Shown here in pieces: positions 1 through 8,723 of a stretch of 64,000 bases of DNA. The translations under genes and the position numbers were made by a program. The number at the start of each line of letters is the position of its first letter. The stretch's first letter is position 1. The stretch covers positions 1 through 64,000 of the forward strand of contig CAMLNA010000005.1 in NCBI GenBank assembly GCA_946481025.1. Reading direction: 5' to 3'. A model generated the notes under the pieces. The model was given only the letters and a program-made list of their open reading frames with translations. It made no database searches and had not been told where the DNA came from. This DNA is from an uncultured Rivibacter sp. (GTDB lineage Bacteria > Pseudomonadota > Gammaproteobacteria > Burkholderiales > Burkholderiaceae).

Positions 1-118
1 GGTCGTTCTTCGAGACGCTGGCGGCCACCTTGAAAACACGCGAGCCGTGGTAGCGGGCGCTGTAAGCAGCCGAAGACTGCTTGCCGAAGATCGCCCGCAA
101 ATGCAAGAAGTGAAACAT
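1..118 (-). CDS. 5' fragment of an unidentified protein, cut by the window edge
   Basis: An ATG at 118 on the minus strand opens a frame that stays open for 39 codons to the window edge; it begins MFHFLHLRAIFG. Third codon positions are strongly G/C, as in neighbouring genes, which supports coding. I see no clear ribosome binding site, and too little protein is visible to name a family. It would be divergent from the methyltransferase at 229, with an inverted repeat (124-141) between them. The start and even the existence of the gene are tentative. Confidence 0.4.
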   Translation of the reverse strand, partial: MFHFLHLRAIFGKQSSAAYSARYHGSRVFKVAASVSKND

Positions 119-123
119 TGAAC

Positions 124-141
124 CCATGCACTGGTGCATGG
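124..141. promoter_or_regulatory. Perfect inverted repeat in a divergent intergenic region
   Basis: CCATGCAC-TG-GTGCATGG has two 8-base arms around a 2-base centre. It lies between the possible minus-strand gene starting at 118 and the methyltransferase start at 229. The short centre suits a dimeric repressor site better than an RNA hairpin. No regulator is known, so this is inference from symmetry and position only. Confidence 0.35.
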
Positions 142-228
142 AATGGAGATGAAGCCCAATTCTGTCCGATTGGCACTGGGCGACCCTTGCCTCGCAAGAC
201 AAGTCGCGAACAAAGGGGGGCAACGATC

Positions 229-990
229 ATGCTCGCGACGATTCGTCAGCGCATCCTTGCGCCGCTGTCACTCAATTCATCCCGCCTGCGGCTGCTCGAG
301 ATCAACCAGGCGTTCGCGTCCGGCATTCCACCCGGATGCATCGTCCTCGACGCCGGCGCCGGGTCGCAACCGTACCGCGGGCTTTTCAACCACGTGCAGT
401 ACGAAGCGGCCGACTTTGAGAAGGTCGACAAGGAGTACGCGCAGTCCACATACGTCTGCGACCTATGCCGCAACATCCCTGTCCTCGATGGGCGCTTCGA
501 CTACATCGTCTTCAATCAGGTGATGGAGCACTTGCCTGAACCGAAAGAGGCGCTGCGCGAACTGCACCGGGTGTTGAAGCCGGGAGGCAAGCTGCTCTAC
601 ACCGGTCCGATGTTCTACGAGGAACATGAACAGCCGTTCGACTTCTTCCGATACACGCAGTTCGGCCTCAACCATCTCTTCACTCAGGCGGGCTTCGAGA
701 TCGAAAGGCTCGAATGGATGGAGGGCTACTTCGGCACCGTGGGCTATCAATTCAATGGCATGGCGAGATACCTGCCTTGGCGCCCCGCGAGCCTGGGCGG
801 CGGGGCGCTCGGCTTTGCGCTGGCACTGCCCATCTGCTGCCTCAAGATCACGTGTGCCGTGCTGTCGGTGGCCTTTCACAAGCTGGAGCTGAAGCACAAG
901 TTCGTCTCGGCCGGCTACCCGAAGAACTACATCGTCGTGGCATCTCGTCCGCTCCTACCGAACGCCCAGGAGACACCCCAAATCCATTGA
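229..990 (+). CDS. Class I SAM-dependent methyltransferase
   Basis: Predicted SAM-dependent methyltransferase of the Methyltransf_11 type, 253 residues. Visible features are a motif I-like VLDAGAGSQPY near residue 32, a motif IV-like region ending NQVMEHLPEP, and the typical LHRVLKPGGKLLY strand-turn. A hydrophobic stretch rich in Gly, Ala, Leu and Ile near the C-terminus could sit against the membrane. The start at 229 follows a purine-rich AAAGGGGGG; an in-frame ATG at 118 has no such site and would add a poor N-terminus. Related enzymes often lie in polysaccharide or lipid-glycan clusters, but the partner genes would be outside the window, so the substrate is unknown. Confidence 0.8.
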   Translation: MLATIRQRILAPLSLNSSRLRLLEINQAFASGIPPGCIVLDAGAGSQPYRGLFNHVQYEAADFEKVDKEYAQSTYVCDLCRNIPVLDGRFDYIVFNQVMEHLPEPKEALRELHRVLKPGGKLLYTGPMFYEEHEQPFDFFRYTQFGLNHLFTQAGFEIERLEWMEGYFGTVGYQFNGMARYLPWRPASLGGGALGFALALPICCLKITCAVLSVAFHKLELKHKFVSAGYPKNYIVVASRPLLPNAQETPQIH

Positions 991-996
991 GGAGCT

Positions 997-2025
997 TCAG
1001 CGCACGAAGGACTGTGCGGGCTCGGTACGCCGGACGAACGCGTCGGCCTGATCGGCCACCACTCGCGGAGCCTTTTCCTTGAACCGGTGGTCGCTCCAGA
1101 TCTGGCGCCAATGACGCGCCCCCGGCACGCCGTTCCACAGCCCGATGGCATGGCGCATCGCCTGATGCCAGCCGGCACCCCCGGCGTGCAGGCGATCCAG
1201 GTAGTGCAGCCATTGCGCCTCGACCTGCTGCCGCGAGCCGGCCGGACCCGGCACCCCGAAAAAGCGCTCATCCCATGCCGCCATGGCCCACGGCTCGTGG
1301 TACGCGTGGCGTCCGACCATCACGCCGTCCACATGCTGCAGCTGCTGCTCGATCTCTTCGTCGGTCTTCACCCCGCCGTTGAGCACGATGGTCAGGTGCG
1401 GGAAGTCGCGCTTCAGGCGATGGACGAACTCATAGCGCAGTGGCGGGATCTCCCGGTTTTCCTTCGGGCTCAGCCCCTTGAGCCAGGCATTGCGCGCATG
1501 CACGATGAAGACGTCGCACCCCGCGCCGGCCACGGTGCCGACGAAGTCGCGCACGAAGTCGTAGCTCTCCTGCCTGTCGATGCCGATGCGGTGCTTCACG
1601 GTCACCGGCAGGTCCGCCCCCACCGCGTCGCGCATGGCCTTCACGCAGTCGGCCACGAGCGGCGCCTCGTTCATGAGGCAAGCACCGAAGGCGCCACGTT
1701 GCACGCGCTCGCTCGGACAACCGCAATTGAGGTTGATCTCGTCGTAGCCCCAGCGCTCGGCCAGCCTGGCACAAGCCGCCAGGTCGGCCGGCTCGCTGCC
1801 GCCCAGCTGCAGCGCCACCGGGTGCTCTTCGTCATGGAAGTCGAGGTGCCGCGGCTGGTCGCCATGCAGCAGCGCACCGGTGGTCACCATCTCGGTGTAC
1901 AGGCGGGTCTTGCGCGTGAGCAGGCGATGGAAGAAGCGGCAATGGCGGTCAGTCCAGTCCATCATCGGCGCCACGGAGAGGCGCCAGGGGTTGTGCGGGG
2001 CGGCAGCAGAGGCAGTCATGTCCAT
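997..2025 (-). CDS. dusA: tRNA-dihydrouridine(20/20a) synthase DusA
   Basis: Flavoenzyme that reduces uridine 20/20a in the tRNA D-loop with NADPH. The 342 residues match the DusA subfamily. The N-terminal VAPMMDWTDRHCRFF opens the FMN-binding TIM barrel, and NCGCPSERVQRGAFGACLM carries the catalytic cysteine in the DusA-specific setting. VKHRIGID and a late Gly-rich phosphate-binding segment (LNGGVKT) follow, and the C-terminal helical tRNA-binding domain is complete. It starts 15 bases after the stop of the hydrolase gene on the same strand, so they may be co-transcribed. The ATG at 2025 gives MDMTASAAAP; a slightly later start would also be possible. Confidence 0.95.
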   Translation of the reverse strand: MDMTASAAAPHNPWRLSVAPMMDWTDRHCRFFHRLLTRKTRLYTEMVTTGALLHGDQPRHLDFHDEEHPVALQLGGSEPADLAACARLAERWGYDEINLNCGCPSERVQRGAFGACLMNEAPLVADCVKAMRDAVGADLPVTVKHRIGIDRQESYDFVRDFVGTVAGAGCDVFIVHARNAWLKGLSPKENREIPPLRYEFVHRLKRDFPHLTIVLNGGVKTDEEIEQQLQHVDGVMVGRHAYHEPWAMAAWDERFFGVPGPAGSRQQVEAQWLHYLDRLHAGGAGWHQAMRHAIGLWNGVPGARHWRQIWSDHRFKEKAPRVVADQADAFVRRTEPAQSFVR

Positions 2026-2040
2026 GGGAAACGCGCGGGC

Positions 2041-2892
2041 TCAGCGCTCGGTCGACCGCAGCGGTGCGTGTCCGGTGGTGCGGAAGAACCAGCGTCGCGC
2101 GCCGTGCGGATCGAAGCGGCGCCAATGCTGCGGGTCCTGCGCCAGCCGGTCGGCGACGGCGTACAGCGCCAGCGGATTCAGGCCCATGCCGATGTGGCTG
2201 GCATGCACCTCGATGTTTTCGGTGTGCGGCTCGTCTTCGTTGACGCTGCAGCGCCACGCCACGATGCCGTCGGTGCGCGAATAGATCGACGTGGTGGGCA
2301 CCTGCGGCGATTGCCGCACGCGCTCGAGTTGCACCGGGTCGTGTGCCGACTGGCCGCTCAGCAACTCGAACACGCGCCACGCATGCGTGGCCCGCGGGTG
2401 ACCGGTGAACGGCGACGCCAGCGTGATGACGCAGCGCACCAGGCCGGGCACTTCCTTCGCGGCTTCGCGTGCGTACACACCGCCCAGGCTCCATCCGATG
2501 AGGCTGACCTTGCGGCCCTGGTGCCGCTCGGCCAAGGCGCGCACCTGCTCCACGCACGACGCCAGCACGCCCTCCCGCGGCCCCAGGTTGAAGCCCTGCT
2601 TCCATGGGTAGGGCGTGTAGCCGCGGTCGCGCAGGAAATTGCGCATGGGCAGCGTGGTGATGTCCGAGGCCCCCAGCCCCGGAAACACCAGCACGGGATG
2701 GCCGTCGCCAGCGGGCAGTCGCCGCAGCCAGGGGGAAGCGGCCAGCAGCGCGGCATATTCCCAAGGGGCCCGGCCGGCCTCCAGCAGCAGCAGCAGCGGG
2801 TGCGGCGCCTCGTGCGGGGGGCCGGAATGGGTATCGGCAGCGGGTTGCGGCGCGGGCAAAGGCCGCTTGGAACGTCGAGGCATGGACTTCAT
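2041..2892 (-). CDS. Alpha/beta-hydrolase, triacylglycerol-lipase-like
   Basis: Predicted serine hydrolase of the alpha/beta fold. The nucleophile elbow GWSLGGVYARE is clear, preceded by an oxyanion-type HPVLVFPGLGAS segment. SIYSRTDGIVAW offers a plausible acid Asp, and a later HASHIGMG a plausible catalytic His, giving a full Ser-Asp-His set. The pattern resembles bacterial lipase/esterase-like proteins of Burkholderiales. No signal peptide is obvious; a Pro-rich N-terminus precedes the domain. The start is uncertain: ATGs at 2940, 2892 and 2883 are all in frame and none has a good ribosome binding site. Substrate unknown. dusA follows 15 bases downstream. Confidence 0.75.
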   Translation of the reverse strand: MKSMPRRSKRPLPAPQPAADTHSGPPHEAPHPLLLLLEAGRAPWEYAALLAASPWLRRLPAGDGHPVLVFPGLGASDITTLPMRNFLRDRGYTPYPWKQGFNLGPREGVLASCVEQVRALAERHQGRKVSLIGWSLGGVYAREAAKEVPGLVRCVITLASPFTGHPRATHAWRVFELLSGQSAHDPVQLERVRQSPQVPTTSIYSRTDGIVAWRCSVNEDEPHTENIEVHASHIGMGLNPLALYAVADRLAQDPQHWRRFDPHGARRWFFRTTGHAPLRSTER

Positions 2893-2998
2893 GGATATGG
2901 CGGCTGCGGCCACACGGCCTGCAGCCACTTGGCCGGGCATGTTATCGGCGGCCGCGCGCGATGCTCTGGAGCGCCGGCCCTAGGTTCGCGCACCTCGC

Positions 2999-3238
2999 TC
3001 AGACGTCGAGCGTGTAGACCAGCGCGGCGGCCCGCTCGGCTTCGCTGTGCCCCTGCAGGGCCAGGCCCCACGACTGCGCATCGGCCCCTTTCGCCGGATC
3101 CAGCCCCGCGGTCATCACGACCACCTCTTCGGAAGTGGCGTCGAAGTCCATCACGTGCTTGCGGTCGGCGTCGAACAGCCGGGCCACCATGGAGCCGCCC
3201 TGTTCGATGAGCAGCAGGAATCTCGCGGGCTTTTGCAT
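2999..3238 (-). CDS. Small hypothetical protein, 79 aa
   Basis: Small open frame starting MQKPARFLLLIEQGG, with an AAGGA about 11 bases upstream of the ATG. It has the composition of a real soluble protein (mixed charged and hydrophobic residues, no low-complexity arginine runs), and its codon third positions fit the neighbours. It contains no recognised motif, membrane segment or signal peptide. It lies 65 bases downstream of the 3-hydroxyisobutyryl-CoA hydrolase-like gene on the same strand and could be its last cistron. Function unknown. Confidence 0.65.
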   Translation of the reverse strand: MQKPARFLLLIEQGGSMVARLFDADRKHVMDFDATSEEVVVMTAGLDPAKGADAQSWGLALQGHSEAERAAALVYTLDV

Positions 3239-3303
3239 GGAACGACACCATCCTTCAGGGTGGGGGCCAGCGTAGCACGCGCTGCCGACGCCGTGGAACC
3301 CGT

Positions 3304-4419
3304 TCAGGACAGGTCGCGCAGCGGGTGCGAGAACGCAGGCCACGGGCTCGCGAAGAACGCCGCCACCTGCTCGGCAGTGACGTCTTCGATGCGCAATGGG
3401 TTCCAGCGCGGGCTGTGGTCCTTGTCGACCGCCAGTGCGCGTATGCCTTCCACCGTCTCGCTGGCCGTGCCGGGCCTCAGCGCAAAGCAGTGCCGCACCA
3501 GGTCGCGCTCCATGCGCAGGTCTTCGGCCAGCGTCATGTGGCGGGCACGTCGCACCTGCTCCAGCGTTACCGCGAGCATGAGCGGCGAACGCTGCCGCAG
3601 CGCCGCGAGGGTCTGGGCGGCCCAGGGGCTGGCGTCGGCAGCGAGCGACTCGGCCATGGCCGCCAGGGAGGGAGCGGCGAAGTGGCGGTCGATCGCATCG
3701 CGGTGTTCGGCCAGCAGGGGCGCCCCTGCATCGACGAAGCGGGCACGCGCGGCGGCCAGCCATTGCTGCACCGACTCGTGCGGCTGGTCGGCCAGGGCCT
3801 CCACCAGGCCCGGCAGGCTGCTGCTGGGCACCACGCCGTCGGCCAGCTTCAACGCCACCGCATCGGCAGCGCCGAGCACGTGGCCGGTCAGCGCCAGGTA
3901 CTCGCCCACGTATCCGGGACAGCGCGAGAGGAAGAAGCCCCCGCCGACGTCCGGGAACAGGCCGATGTTGGTCTCGGGCATGGCCAGCTTGCTGAGCTCG
4001 GTGACCACGCGCAGCGACGCGCCCTGGCTGATGCCCATGCCGCCGCCCATCACCACGCCGTCCATCAGCGCGATGTAGGGCTTGGGGTAGTGGTGGATCA
4101 GGTGGTTGAGGCGGTACTCCTCGGTGAAGAAGTCCTCGATCCGCGGGTCGCCGGCCAGAGCGGCCTGGTGAAAGAAGCGGATGTCGCCCCCCGCGCAAAA
4201 AGCAGGCGGCTTGCCTTCGCGCGGCGCGCCGCGCACCAGCACCGCCTGCACGCCGGCGTCGTCGGCCCAATGCAGCAGCATCGCGGTGAGGTCGCGGATC
4301 ATCTCCAGCGACAGCGCGTTGAGGGCGTTCGTGCGGTTCAGCGTCAGCAGGCCCAGGGCGCCGCGCACCTCGGCCTGCACGTGGCCTCCCGAGTACAGCG
4401 AAGGCAAAGGTTTCGGCAT
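3304..4419 (-). CDS. Enoyl-CoA hydratase/isomerase family protein, 3-hydroxyisobutyryl-CoA hydrolase type
   Basis: Crotonase-fold CoA enzyme, 371 residues, longer than the roughly 260 of ordinary enoyl-CoA hydratases and matching the 3-hydroxyisobutyryl-CoA hydrolase group of valine breakdown. The first oxyanion-hole segment is PPAFCAGGDIRFF. The second is DGVVMGGGMGISQGAS, followed by AMPETNIGLFPDVGGGFFLSR, where the conserved Glu and Asp of this subgroup sit. The C-terminal extension of about 110 residues is present. The start ATG at 4419 gives MPKPLPSLYSGGHV. The DMT transporter gene ends 39 bases upstream on the same strand. No other valine-pathway gene is in the window, so the substrate is inferred from family alone. 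Confidence 0.87.
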   Translation of the reverse strand: MPKPLPSLYSGGHVQAEVRGALGLLTLNRTNALNALSLEMIRDLTAMLLHWADDAGVQAVLVRGAPREGKPPAFCAGGDIRFFHQAALAGDPRIEDFFTEEYRLNHLIHHYPKPYIALMDGVVMGGGMGISQGASLRVVTELSKLAMPETNIGLFPDVGGGFFLSRCPGYVGEYLALTGHVLGAADAVALKLADGVVPSSSLPGLVEALADQPHESVQQWLAAARARFVDAGAPLLAEHRDAIDRHFAAPSLAAMAESLAADASPWAAQTLAALRQRSPLMLAVTLEQVRRARHMTLAEDLRMERDLVRHCFALRPGTASETVEGIRALAVDKDHSPRWNPLRIEDVTAEQVAAFFASPWPAFSHPLRDLS

Positions 4420-4458
4420 GGCGTTCGTTCGTCTTGTGGATCGTTCGTTGGCACGCGG

Positions 4459-5367
4459 TCAGCCCTGCAGGCCGTAGGCCCTGCTCCTGCGCAGCCCCAC
4501 CAGTTCGTTGGCGACCAGCGCGCCGAGCACGAGCGCGCCGCCGCTGAGCGCGGTGGGGCCCGGCTGCTCGCCGGCGCCCAGCCAGGCCCAGGCCACGCCG
4601 AAGACCACTTCCAGCAAGGCGAGCAAAGCAATCTCGGGGCCGGGCAGCACGCGGGTGAGCGTGACCACCAACAGGCAGGGGATGGCCAGTTGCACGACGC
4701 CCAGCATCGCGAGCAGGCTCACGTCATGCATCGAGGCCTGCAGCGGCCAGGACAGCGGCAAGGTGACGAGCGCGGAAAGCACCGCGCCGATCAGCACCGC
4801 CGGCAGCATGTCCTGGGGCGCCTCGCCGCTGGCCCGGGCCGAATGGCTGATGTGCTGCAGCACCGTCCAGTTCACCGCGCCGGCGAGCGGCACGCACAGC
4901 GCCACCAGGGTGCCGGCCACCGCACCCGGCTGCGAGCCGCTCACTTCGGCACCGAACATCCAGGCAATGCCGGCGCCGGCCACCGCAATGGCGAGCCAGG
5001 TACGCGCCGGCAGGCGGTGACCCAGGAACAGCCGGGCGAACAAGGCGGTCACCAGCGGCGCGATCGACATGGTGATCAGCACGTTCGCCACGGTGGTGAG
5101 CATGATGGCCACCATGAAGGCGGTGTACATGACCGACCAGCACAGCCCCGACACCCACACCGGCCACGGCGAGCGCAGCAGGCCCCGCCAGAGCCCCGCC
5201 CCTCGCATCCAGCCGAGGCCGATCGCCAGCGCCACTGCGTTGAAGGCGCTGCGCCAGAAGGTGACCTCGAAGCTGCGGGCCGAATCGAGGTGGCGCGTGA
5301 CCACCCCCGCGATGCTCCACATCAGCGTCACCAGGACCATCAGGAAAACAGCGCGTCGATGTGTCAT
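4459..5367 (-). CDS. DMT-superfamily (EamA) transporter
   Basis: Inner-membrane protein of about 302 residues with the regularly spaced hydrophobic helices and two-fold EamA repeat of drug/metabolite exporters (about ten membrane segments are usual). The start at 5367 gives MTHRRAVFLMVLVTLMWS, which has the typical charged start followed by helix 1. An ATG 18 codons earlier would add an unlikely hydrophobic Pro-rich leader. The family exports amino acids, metabolites or drugs, and the substrate cannot be read from sequence. It lies downstream of typA, separated by a 124-base stretch with two hairpins, and upstream of the crotonase gene on the same strand. Confidence 0.85.
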   Translation of the reverse strand: MTHRRAVFLMVLVTLMWSIAGVVTRHLDSARSFEVTFWRSAFNAVALAIGLGWMRGAGLWRGLLRSPWPVWVSGLCWSVMYTAFMVAIMLTTVANVLITMSIAPLVTALFARLFLGHRLPARTWLAIAVAGAGIAWMFGAEVSGSQPGAVAGTLVALCVPLAGAVNWTVLQHISHSARASGEAPQDMLPAVLIGAVLSALVTLPLSWPLQASMHDVSLLAMLGVVQLAIPCLLVVTLTRVLPGPEIALLALLEVVFGVAWAWLGAGEQPGPTALSGGALVLGALVANELVGLRRSRAYGLQG

Positions 5368-5429
5368 CTCATCACACGGCAGCAAAAAGATTAGAGGGCC
5401 GCAAAGCGGCCCGGGCGTCATTCAAGCTG

Positions 5430-5452
5430 GAGCCCCCGCTTGGAGGGGGCTC
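5430..5452. repeat. Inverted repeat in the typA-transporter gap
   Basis: GAGCCCCC and GGGGGCTC arms of 8 bases around a 7-base loop, in a C/G-rich stretch between typA and the DMT transporter. There is no T-run on either side. It resembles the short G/C palindromic elements seen between Burkholderiales genes; a comparable run occurs at 18314-18415. It may stabilise mRNA ends, but no function is shown. Confidence 0.4.
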
Positions 5453-5480
5453 GGGGGAGTCCCATCGCGGCGCATAGCGC

Positions 5481-5508
5481 AGCGCGAAGCGCTAAGCTGC
5501 TTCGCGCT
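5481..5508 (-). other. Hairpin spanning the typA stop codon
   Basis: AGCGCGAAGC at 5481-5490 and GCTTCGCGCT at 5499-5508 form a perfect 10-base inverted repeat with an 8-base loop. The TAG stop of typA lies in the loop. No U-tract follows on the minus strand, so it is not a classical intrinsic terminator. It may block 3' exonucleases or mark the operon end. Confidence 0.4.
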
Positions 5509-7324
5509 GGGCACGCTTGCGCTCGTGCTCCTTCAGGAACCGCTTGCGCAGCCGGATGGACTTCGGCGTGATCTCGACCAGTTCGTCGTCCTCGATGAAC
5601 TCCACGCCGTATTCGAGCGTGAGCTCGATCGGGGGGGTGATCTTGATCGCGTCTTCCTTGCCCGACACGCGGAAGTTGGTGAGCTGCTTGGTCCGCGTGG
5701 CGTTGACCACCAGGTCGTTGTCGCGGCTGTGCACGCCCACGATCATGCCTTCGTAGACCTGGTCGTTGGGCTTGACGAACATGCGGCCGCGGTCGTCCAG
5801 CTTGCCCAGCGCATAGGTGAAGATCTCGCCGTCGTCCATGGAGATCAGCACGCCGTTCTTGCGGCCGCCGATTTCGCCCTTGTGCGCTTCGTAGCCGTCG
5901 AAGATGTTGCTGATGAGGCCCGAGCCGCGGGTGAGGTTCAGGAACTCGTTCGAGAAGCCGATGAGACCGCGCGCCGGGATGCGGTATTCCAGGCGCACGC
6001 GGCCACGGCCATCGGGCTCCATGTTGACCAGCTCGCCCTTGCGCTCGCCCAGCGCCTGCATCACGCCACCCTGGTGCTGCTCTTCCACATCGGCCGTCAC
6101 CAGCTCGATCGGCTCGTGTTTTTCGCCGTTCACCTCGTGGAACACCACGCGCGGCTTCGAGACGGCCAGCTCGTAGCCCTCGCGGCGCATGTTTTCCAGC
6201 AGGATGGTCAGGTGCAGTTCGCCGCGGCCCGACACCTCGAAGATGCCGTCCTCGTCGGTCTCCTTGACGCGCAGCGCGACGTTGCTCTGCAGCTCCTTCT
6301 GCAGGCGGTCCCAGATCTGGCGGCTGGTCACGAACTTGCCTTCCCGACCGGCCAGCGGCGAGGTGTTGACGCAGAAGTTCATGGTCAGCGTGGGCTCGTC
6401 CACCTGCAGCATGGGCAGCGGCCGCGGGTTGGCCGGGTCGGTGACCGTCACGCCGATGCCGATCTCCTCGATGCCGTTGATCAGCACGATGTCGCCGGGT
6501 CCGGCCTCGTTGGTCTGCATGCGGTCCAGGCCCTGGAAGGTCAGCACCTGGTTGATGCGGCCGTTGAAGCTCTTGCCTTCAGGACCCTCCATCACCACCA
6601 CGTTCATGCCCGGCTTGAGCGTGCCGGCATTGATGCGGCCCACGCCGATGCGGCCCACGAAGGACGAATAGTCCAGCGCGGAGATCTGCAGCTGCAGCGG
6701 AGCCTCGGGGTCACCCTCGTGCGCCGGCACGTGCTTCAGCACGGTATCGAACAGGGCCGACATGTCGGGCCCCCATTGCTCCCCGGGCGCACCTTCGGTG
6801 AGGGAGGACCAGCCGTTGATGCCCGAGGCATACACCACCGGGAAGTCGAGCTGCTCGTCGTTGGCGCCCAGCTTGTCGAACAGGTCGAACGCCGCGTTGA
6901 TCACGGCCTGCGGATTGGCGCCCGGCTTGTCCACCTTGTTGACCACCACGATGGGCTTCAGGCCCAGCGCCAGCGCCTTCTTGGTGACGAAGCGGGTCTG
7001 CGGCATCGGGCCCTCCTGGGCGTCGATGAGCAGCACCACGCCGTCGACCATGGACAGCGCCCGCTCGACCTCGCCGCCGAAGTCGGCGTGGCCCGGGGTG
7101 TCGACGATGTTGATGTGCGTGCCCTGCCAGCTCACGGCGCAGTTCTTCGCCAGGATGGTGATGCCGCGCTCGCGTTCGATGGCATTGCTGTCCATCACGG
7201 TGTCGACCACCTTCTCGTGCTCGGCGAAGGTGCCCGACTGGCGCAGCAGCTGGTCGACCATGGTGGTCTTGCCATGGTCCACGTGGGCAATGATGGCGAT
7301 GTTGCGGATCTGGCGGTTACTCAT
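5492..7324 (-). CDS. typA: Ribosome-associated translational GTPase TypA/BipA
   Basis: Elongation-factor-like GTPase of 610 residues that binds 70S ribosomes and is linked to stress adaptation and large-subunit assembly. G1 [15 protein letters not shown] lies near residue 10; G2 RERGITI, G3 [12 protein letters not shown] and G4 NKVDKPG follow. Domains II, III, V and the BipA-specific C-terminus, ending in a Lys/Arg-rich tail, are complete. The start [19 protein letters not shown] is the family start. Its ATG overlaps the truB stop as ATGA (7321-7324), so translation is probably coupled. It is the last gene of the rimP-to-typA operon. Confidence 0.97.
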   Translation of the reverse strand: MSNRQIRNIAIIAHVDHGKTTMVDQLLRQSGTFAEHEKVVDTVMDSNAIERERGITILAKNCAVSWQGTHINIVDTPGHADFGGEVERALSMVDGVVLLIDAQEGPMPQTRFVTKKALALGLKPIVVVNKVDKPGANPQAVINAAFDLFDKLGANDEQLDFPVVYASGINGWSSLTEGAPGEQWGPDMSALFDTVLKHVPAHEGDPEAPLQLQISALDYSSFVGRIGVGRINAGTLKPGMNVVVMEGPEGKSFNGRINQVLTFQGLDRMQTNEAGPGDIVLINGIEEIGIGVTVTDPANPRPLPMLQVDEPTLTMNFCVNTSPLAGREGKFVTSRQIWDRLQKELQSNVALRVKETDEDGIFEVSGRGELHLTILLENMRREGYELAVSKPRVVFHEVNGEKHEPIELVTADVEEQHQGGVMQALGERKGELVNMEPDGRGRVRLEYRIPARGLIGFSNEFLNLTRGSGLISNIFDGYEAHKGEIGGRKNGVLISMDDGEIFTYALGKLDDRGRMFVKPNDQVYEGMIVGVHSRDNDLVVNATRTKQLTNFRVSGKEDAIKITPPIELTLEYGVEFIEDDELVEITPKSIRLRKRFLKEHERKRAQREAA

Positions 7325-8277
7325 GCGACTCTCGTTTCGGTTGAATTCAGCAGCAAGCCCTGCACTTCGACGGGGCTCAGCAGGCGGCCGGGAATCAGCT
7401 CGCCGGCCTTGATGTGTGCGCTGCCCAGGAAGGCAGCATGTTCCGGACCATAGACGCGCACTTCGTCGCTGTCGGCCAGGCTCACCCGGCGACGCAGGCC
7501 TGACAGGAAGCGCCCTGCTTCCGCAGCAGGCAGGCGCACCTGCGGCCAGTCGGCCAGCAGGCAGTCGGGCGGCAGCAGCAGCGCCTCGCGCTCGGCTTCG
7601 CTCATGGCAGCCAGGGCCTCCATCGGCACGGCGGCCTCCACGCGCAGCGGGCCGCTGGCGGTGCGGCGCAAGCCGGTCAGGTAGGCGCCGCAGCCCAGCA
7701 GGCGGCCCAGGTCTTCGGCCAGGGTACGCACGTAGGTGCCCTTGCTGCACAGCACGTCGATCACCAGCACGTCATGTTCACGGCTCACGATGTCGAGCCG
7801 ATGAATCGTCACGCGGCGCGGCGTGCGCTCCACTTCGACGCCGGCACGCGCGTATTCGTAAAGCGCCTTGCCCTCGTGCTTGAGCGCCGAATGCATGGGC
7901 GGCAGCTGGTCGATCTCACCGGTGAGCGCAGCGCAGGCGCGCTGCAGCGCCGCCTCGTCCGCCTCCACCGGGCGGCGCTCCAGCACCTCGCCCTCGCCGT
8001 CGCCCGTGGTCGTGGTCACGCCCAGCTTCAGGGTGGCCCGATAGCCCTTGTCGGCATCGAGGCTCACCTGCGAGAACTTGGTGGCCGCGCCGAAGCAAAG
8101 CGGCAGCAAGCCCGTGGCCAACGGGTCGAGCGTGCCGGTGTGTCCGCCCTTTTCGGCCCGCAGCAACCCCTTGGCCTTCTGCAGCGCGTCGTTGCTGGTC
8201 CAGCCGAGCGGCTTGTCCAGCAGCAGCACGCCGTGCAGGGCACGGCGCGGCAGGCGGGGCTTCTGGGCGGGCTTCAC
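7321..8277 (-). CDS. truB: tRNA pseudouridine(55) synthase TruB
   Basis: Makes pseudouridine 55 in the T-loop of tRNAs. The 318 residues carry the family start [21 protein letters not shown] and motif [18 protein letters not shown] with the catalytic Asp. Later come the Tyr- and Leu-containing [15 protein letters not shown] and the [15 protein letters not shown] segments. A C-terminal PUA-like domain is present, so this is the long bacterial form. The gene follows rbfA by 6 bases and overlaps typA by 4. This is the conserved bacterial order rbfA-truB. Confidence 0.97.
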   Translation of the reverse strand: MKPAQKPRLPRRALHGVLLLDKPLGWTSNDALQKAKGLLRAEKGGHTGTLDPLATGLLPLCFGAATKFSQVSLDADKGYRATLKLGVTTTTGDGEGEVLERRPVEADEAALQRACAALTGEIDQLPPMHSALKHEGKALYEYARAGVEVERTPRRVTIHRLDIVSREHDVLVIDVLCSKGTYVRTLAEDLGRLLGCGAYLTGLRRTASGPLRVEAAVPMEALAAMSEAEREALLLPPDCLLADWPQVRLPAAEAGRFLSGLRRRVSLADSDEVRVYGPEHAAFLGSAHIKAGELIPGRLLSPVEVQGLLLNSTETRVA

Positions 8278-8283
8278 GGGCGG

Positions 8284-8649
8284 TCAGTCCTTGGCGCGGT
8301 CGGCGTTGGCGCGATGGATGAGCGCGCTCATCTCGGCTGCCCGCTCGGTGGTGCGGTCGAAGCTGAAGTGCAGCGTCGGCACCGTGTGGATCTGCAGGCG
8401 CTTGAACAAGCCGTTGCGCAGGTAGCCGGCGGCCTCGTTCAGCGCGTCCTCGCACTCCTGCGGGTCACCCACCAGCAGCGAGAAGAACACCTTGGCGTGC
8501 GCGTAGTCGGGCGTCACCTCCACGGCATTGAGCGTCACCATGCCGATGCGAGGGTCCTTCAACTCGCGGATCAGCTCGGCCAGATCGCGCTGGATCTGGT
8601 CGGCCACCCGGAAGCTGCGATTGGGAATGGAACGTTGTTTGTGTCGCAT
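8284..8649 (-). CDS. rbfA: Ribosome-binding factor A
   Basis: Small KH-like protein (121 residues) needed for late maturation of the 30S subunit and 16S rRNA 5'-end processing, and for growth in the cold. Visible family features are the basic N-terminus ([20 protein letters not shown]), [24 protein letters not shown] and the Ala-rich helix before LHFSFD. It lies between infB and truB as in most bacteria. A hairpin at 8675-8700 lies in the 74-base gap after infB. Confidence 0.96.
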   Translation of the reverse strand: MRHKQRSIPNRSFRVADQIQRDLAELIRELKDPRIGMVTLNAVEVTPDYAHAKVFFSLLVGDPQECEDALNEAAGYLRNGLFKRLQIHTVPTLHFSFDRTTERAAEMSALIHRANADRAKD

Positions 8650-8674
8650 CGAATGCTCCTGCCGTTAACGACAA

Positions 8675-8700
8675 ACCCCGCCGTCTTGCGAGGGCGGGGT
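8675..8700 (-). terminator. Weak terminator-like or processing hairpin between infB and rbfA
   Basis: ACCCCGCC (8675-8682) and GGCGGGGT (8693-8700) form an 8-base stem with a 10-base loop. On the minus strand the stem is followed by a short TTG-TCG-TT stretch. The U-tract is too poor for strong termination. It may give partial readthrough and lower output of rbfA-truB-typA relative to infB, or be a cleavage or stabilising site. Confidence 0.45.
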
Positions 8701-8723
8701 CTGCATCAGGCCGAAACCACCGC

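Noticed and set aside
171..193. Possible sigma-54 promoter (TGGCAC ... TTGC) before the methyltransferase
   Set aside because: The two elements are about 10 bases apart instead of 5, so the fit is not meaningful.
1087..3210. A 707-codon plus-strand frame opposite dusA and the hydrolase
   Set aside because: No motifs, His/Arg-rich composition typical of antisense frames; DusA and the alpha/beta-hydrolase motifs lie on the minus strand.
5422..5491. Intrinsic terminator after typA
   Set aside because: Two good stems exist (5430-5452, 5481-5508) but neither is followed by a T-run on the minus strand, so I list them as hairpins only.
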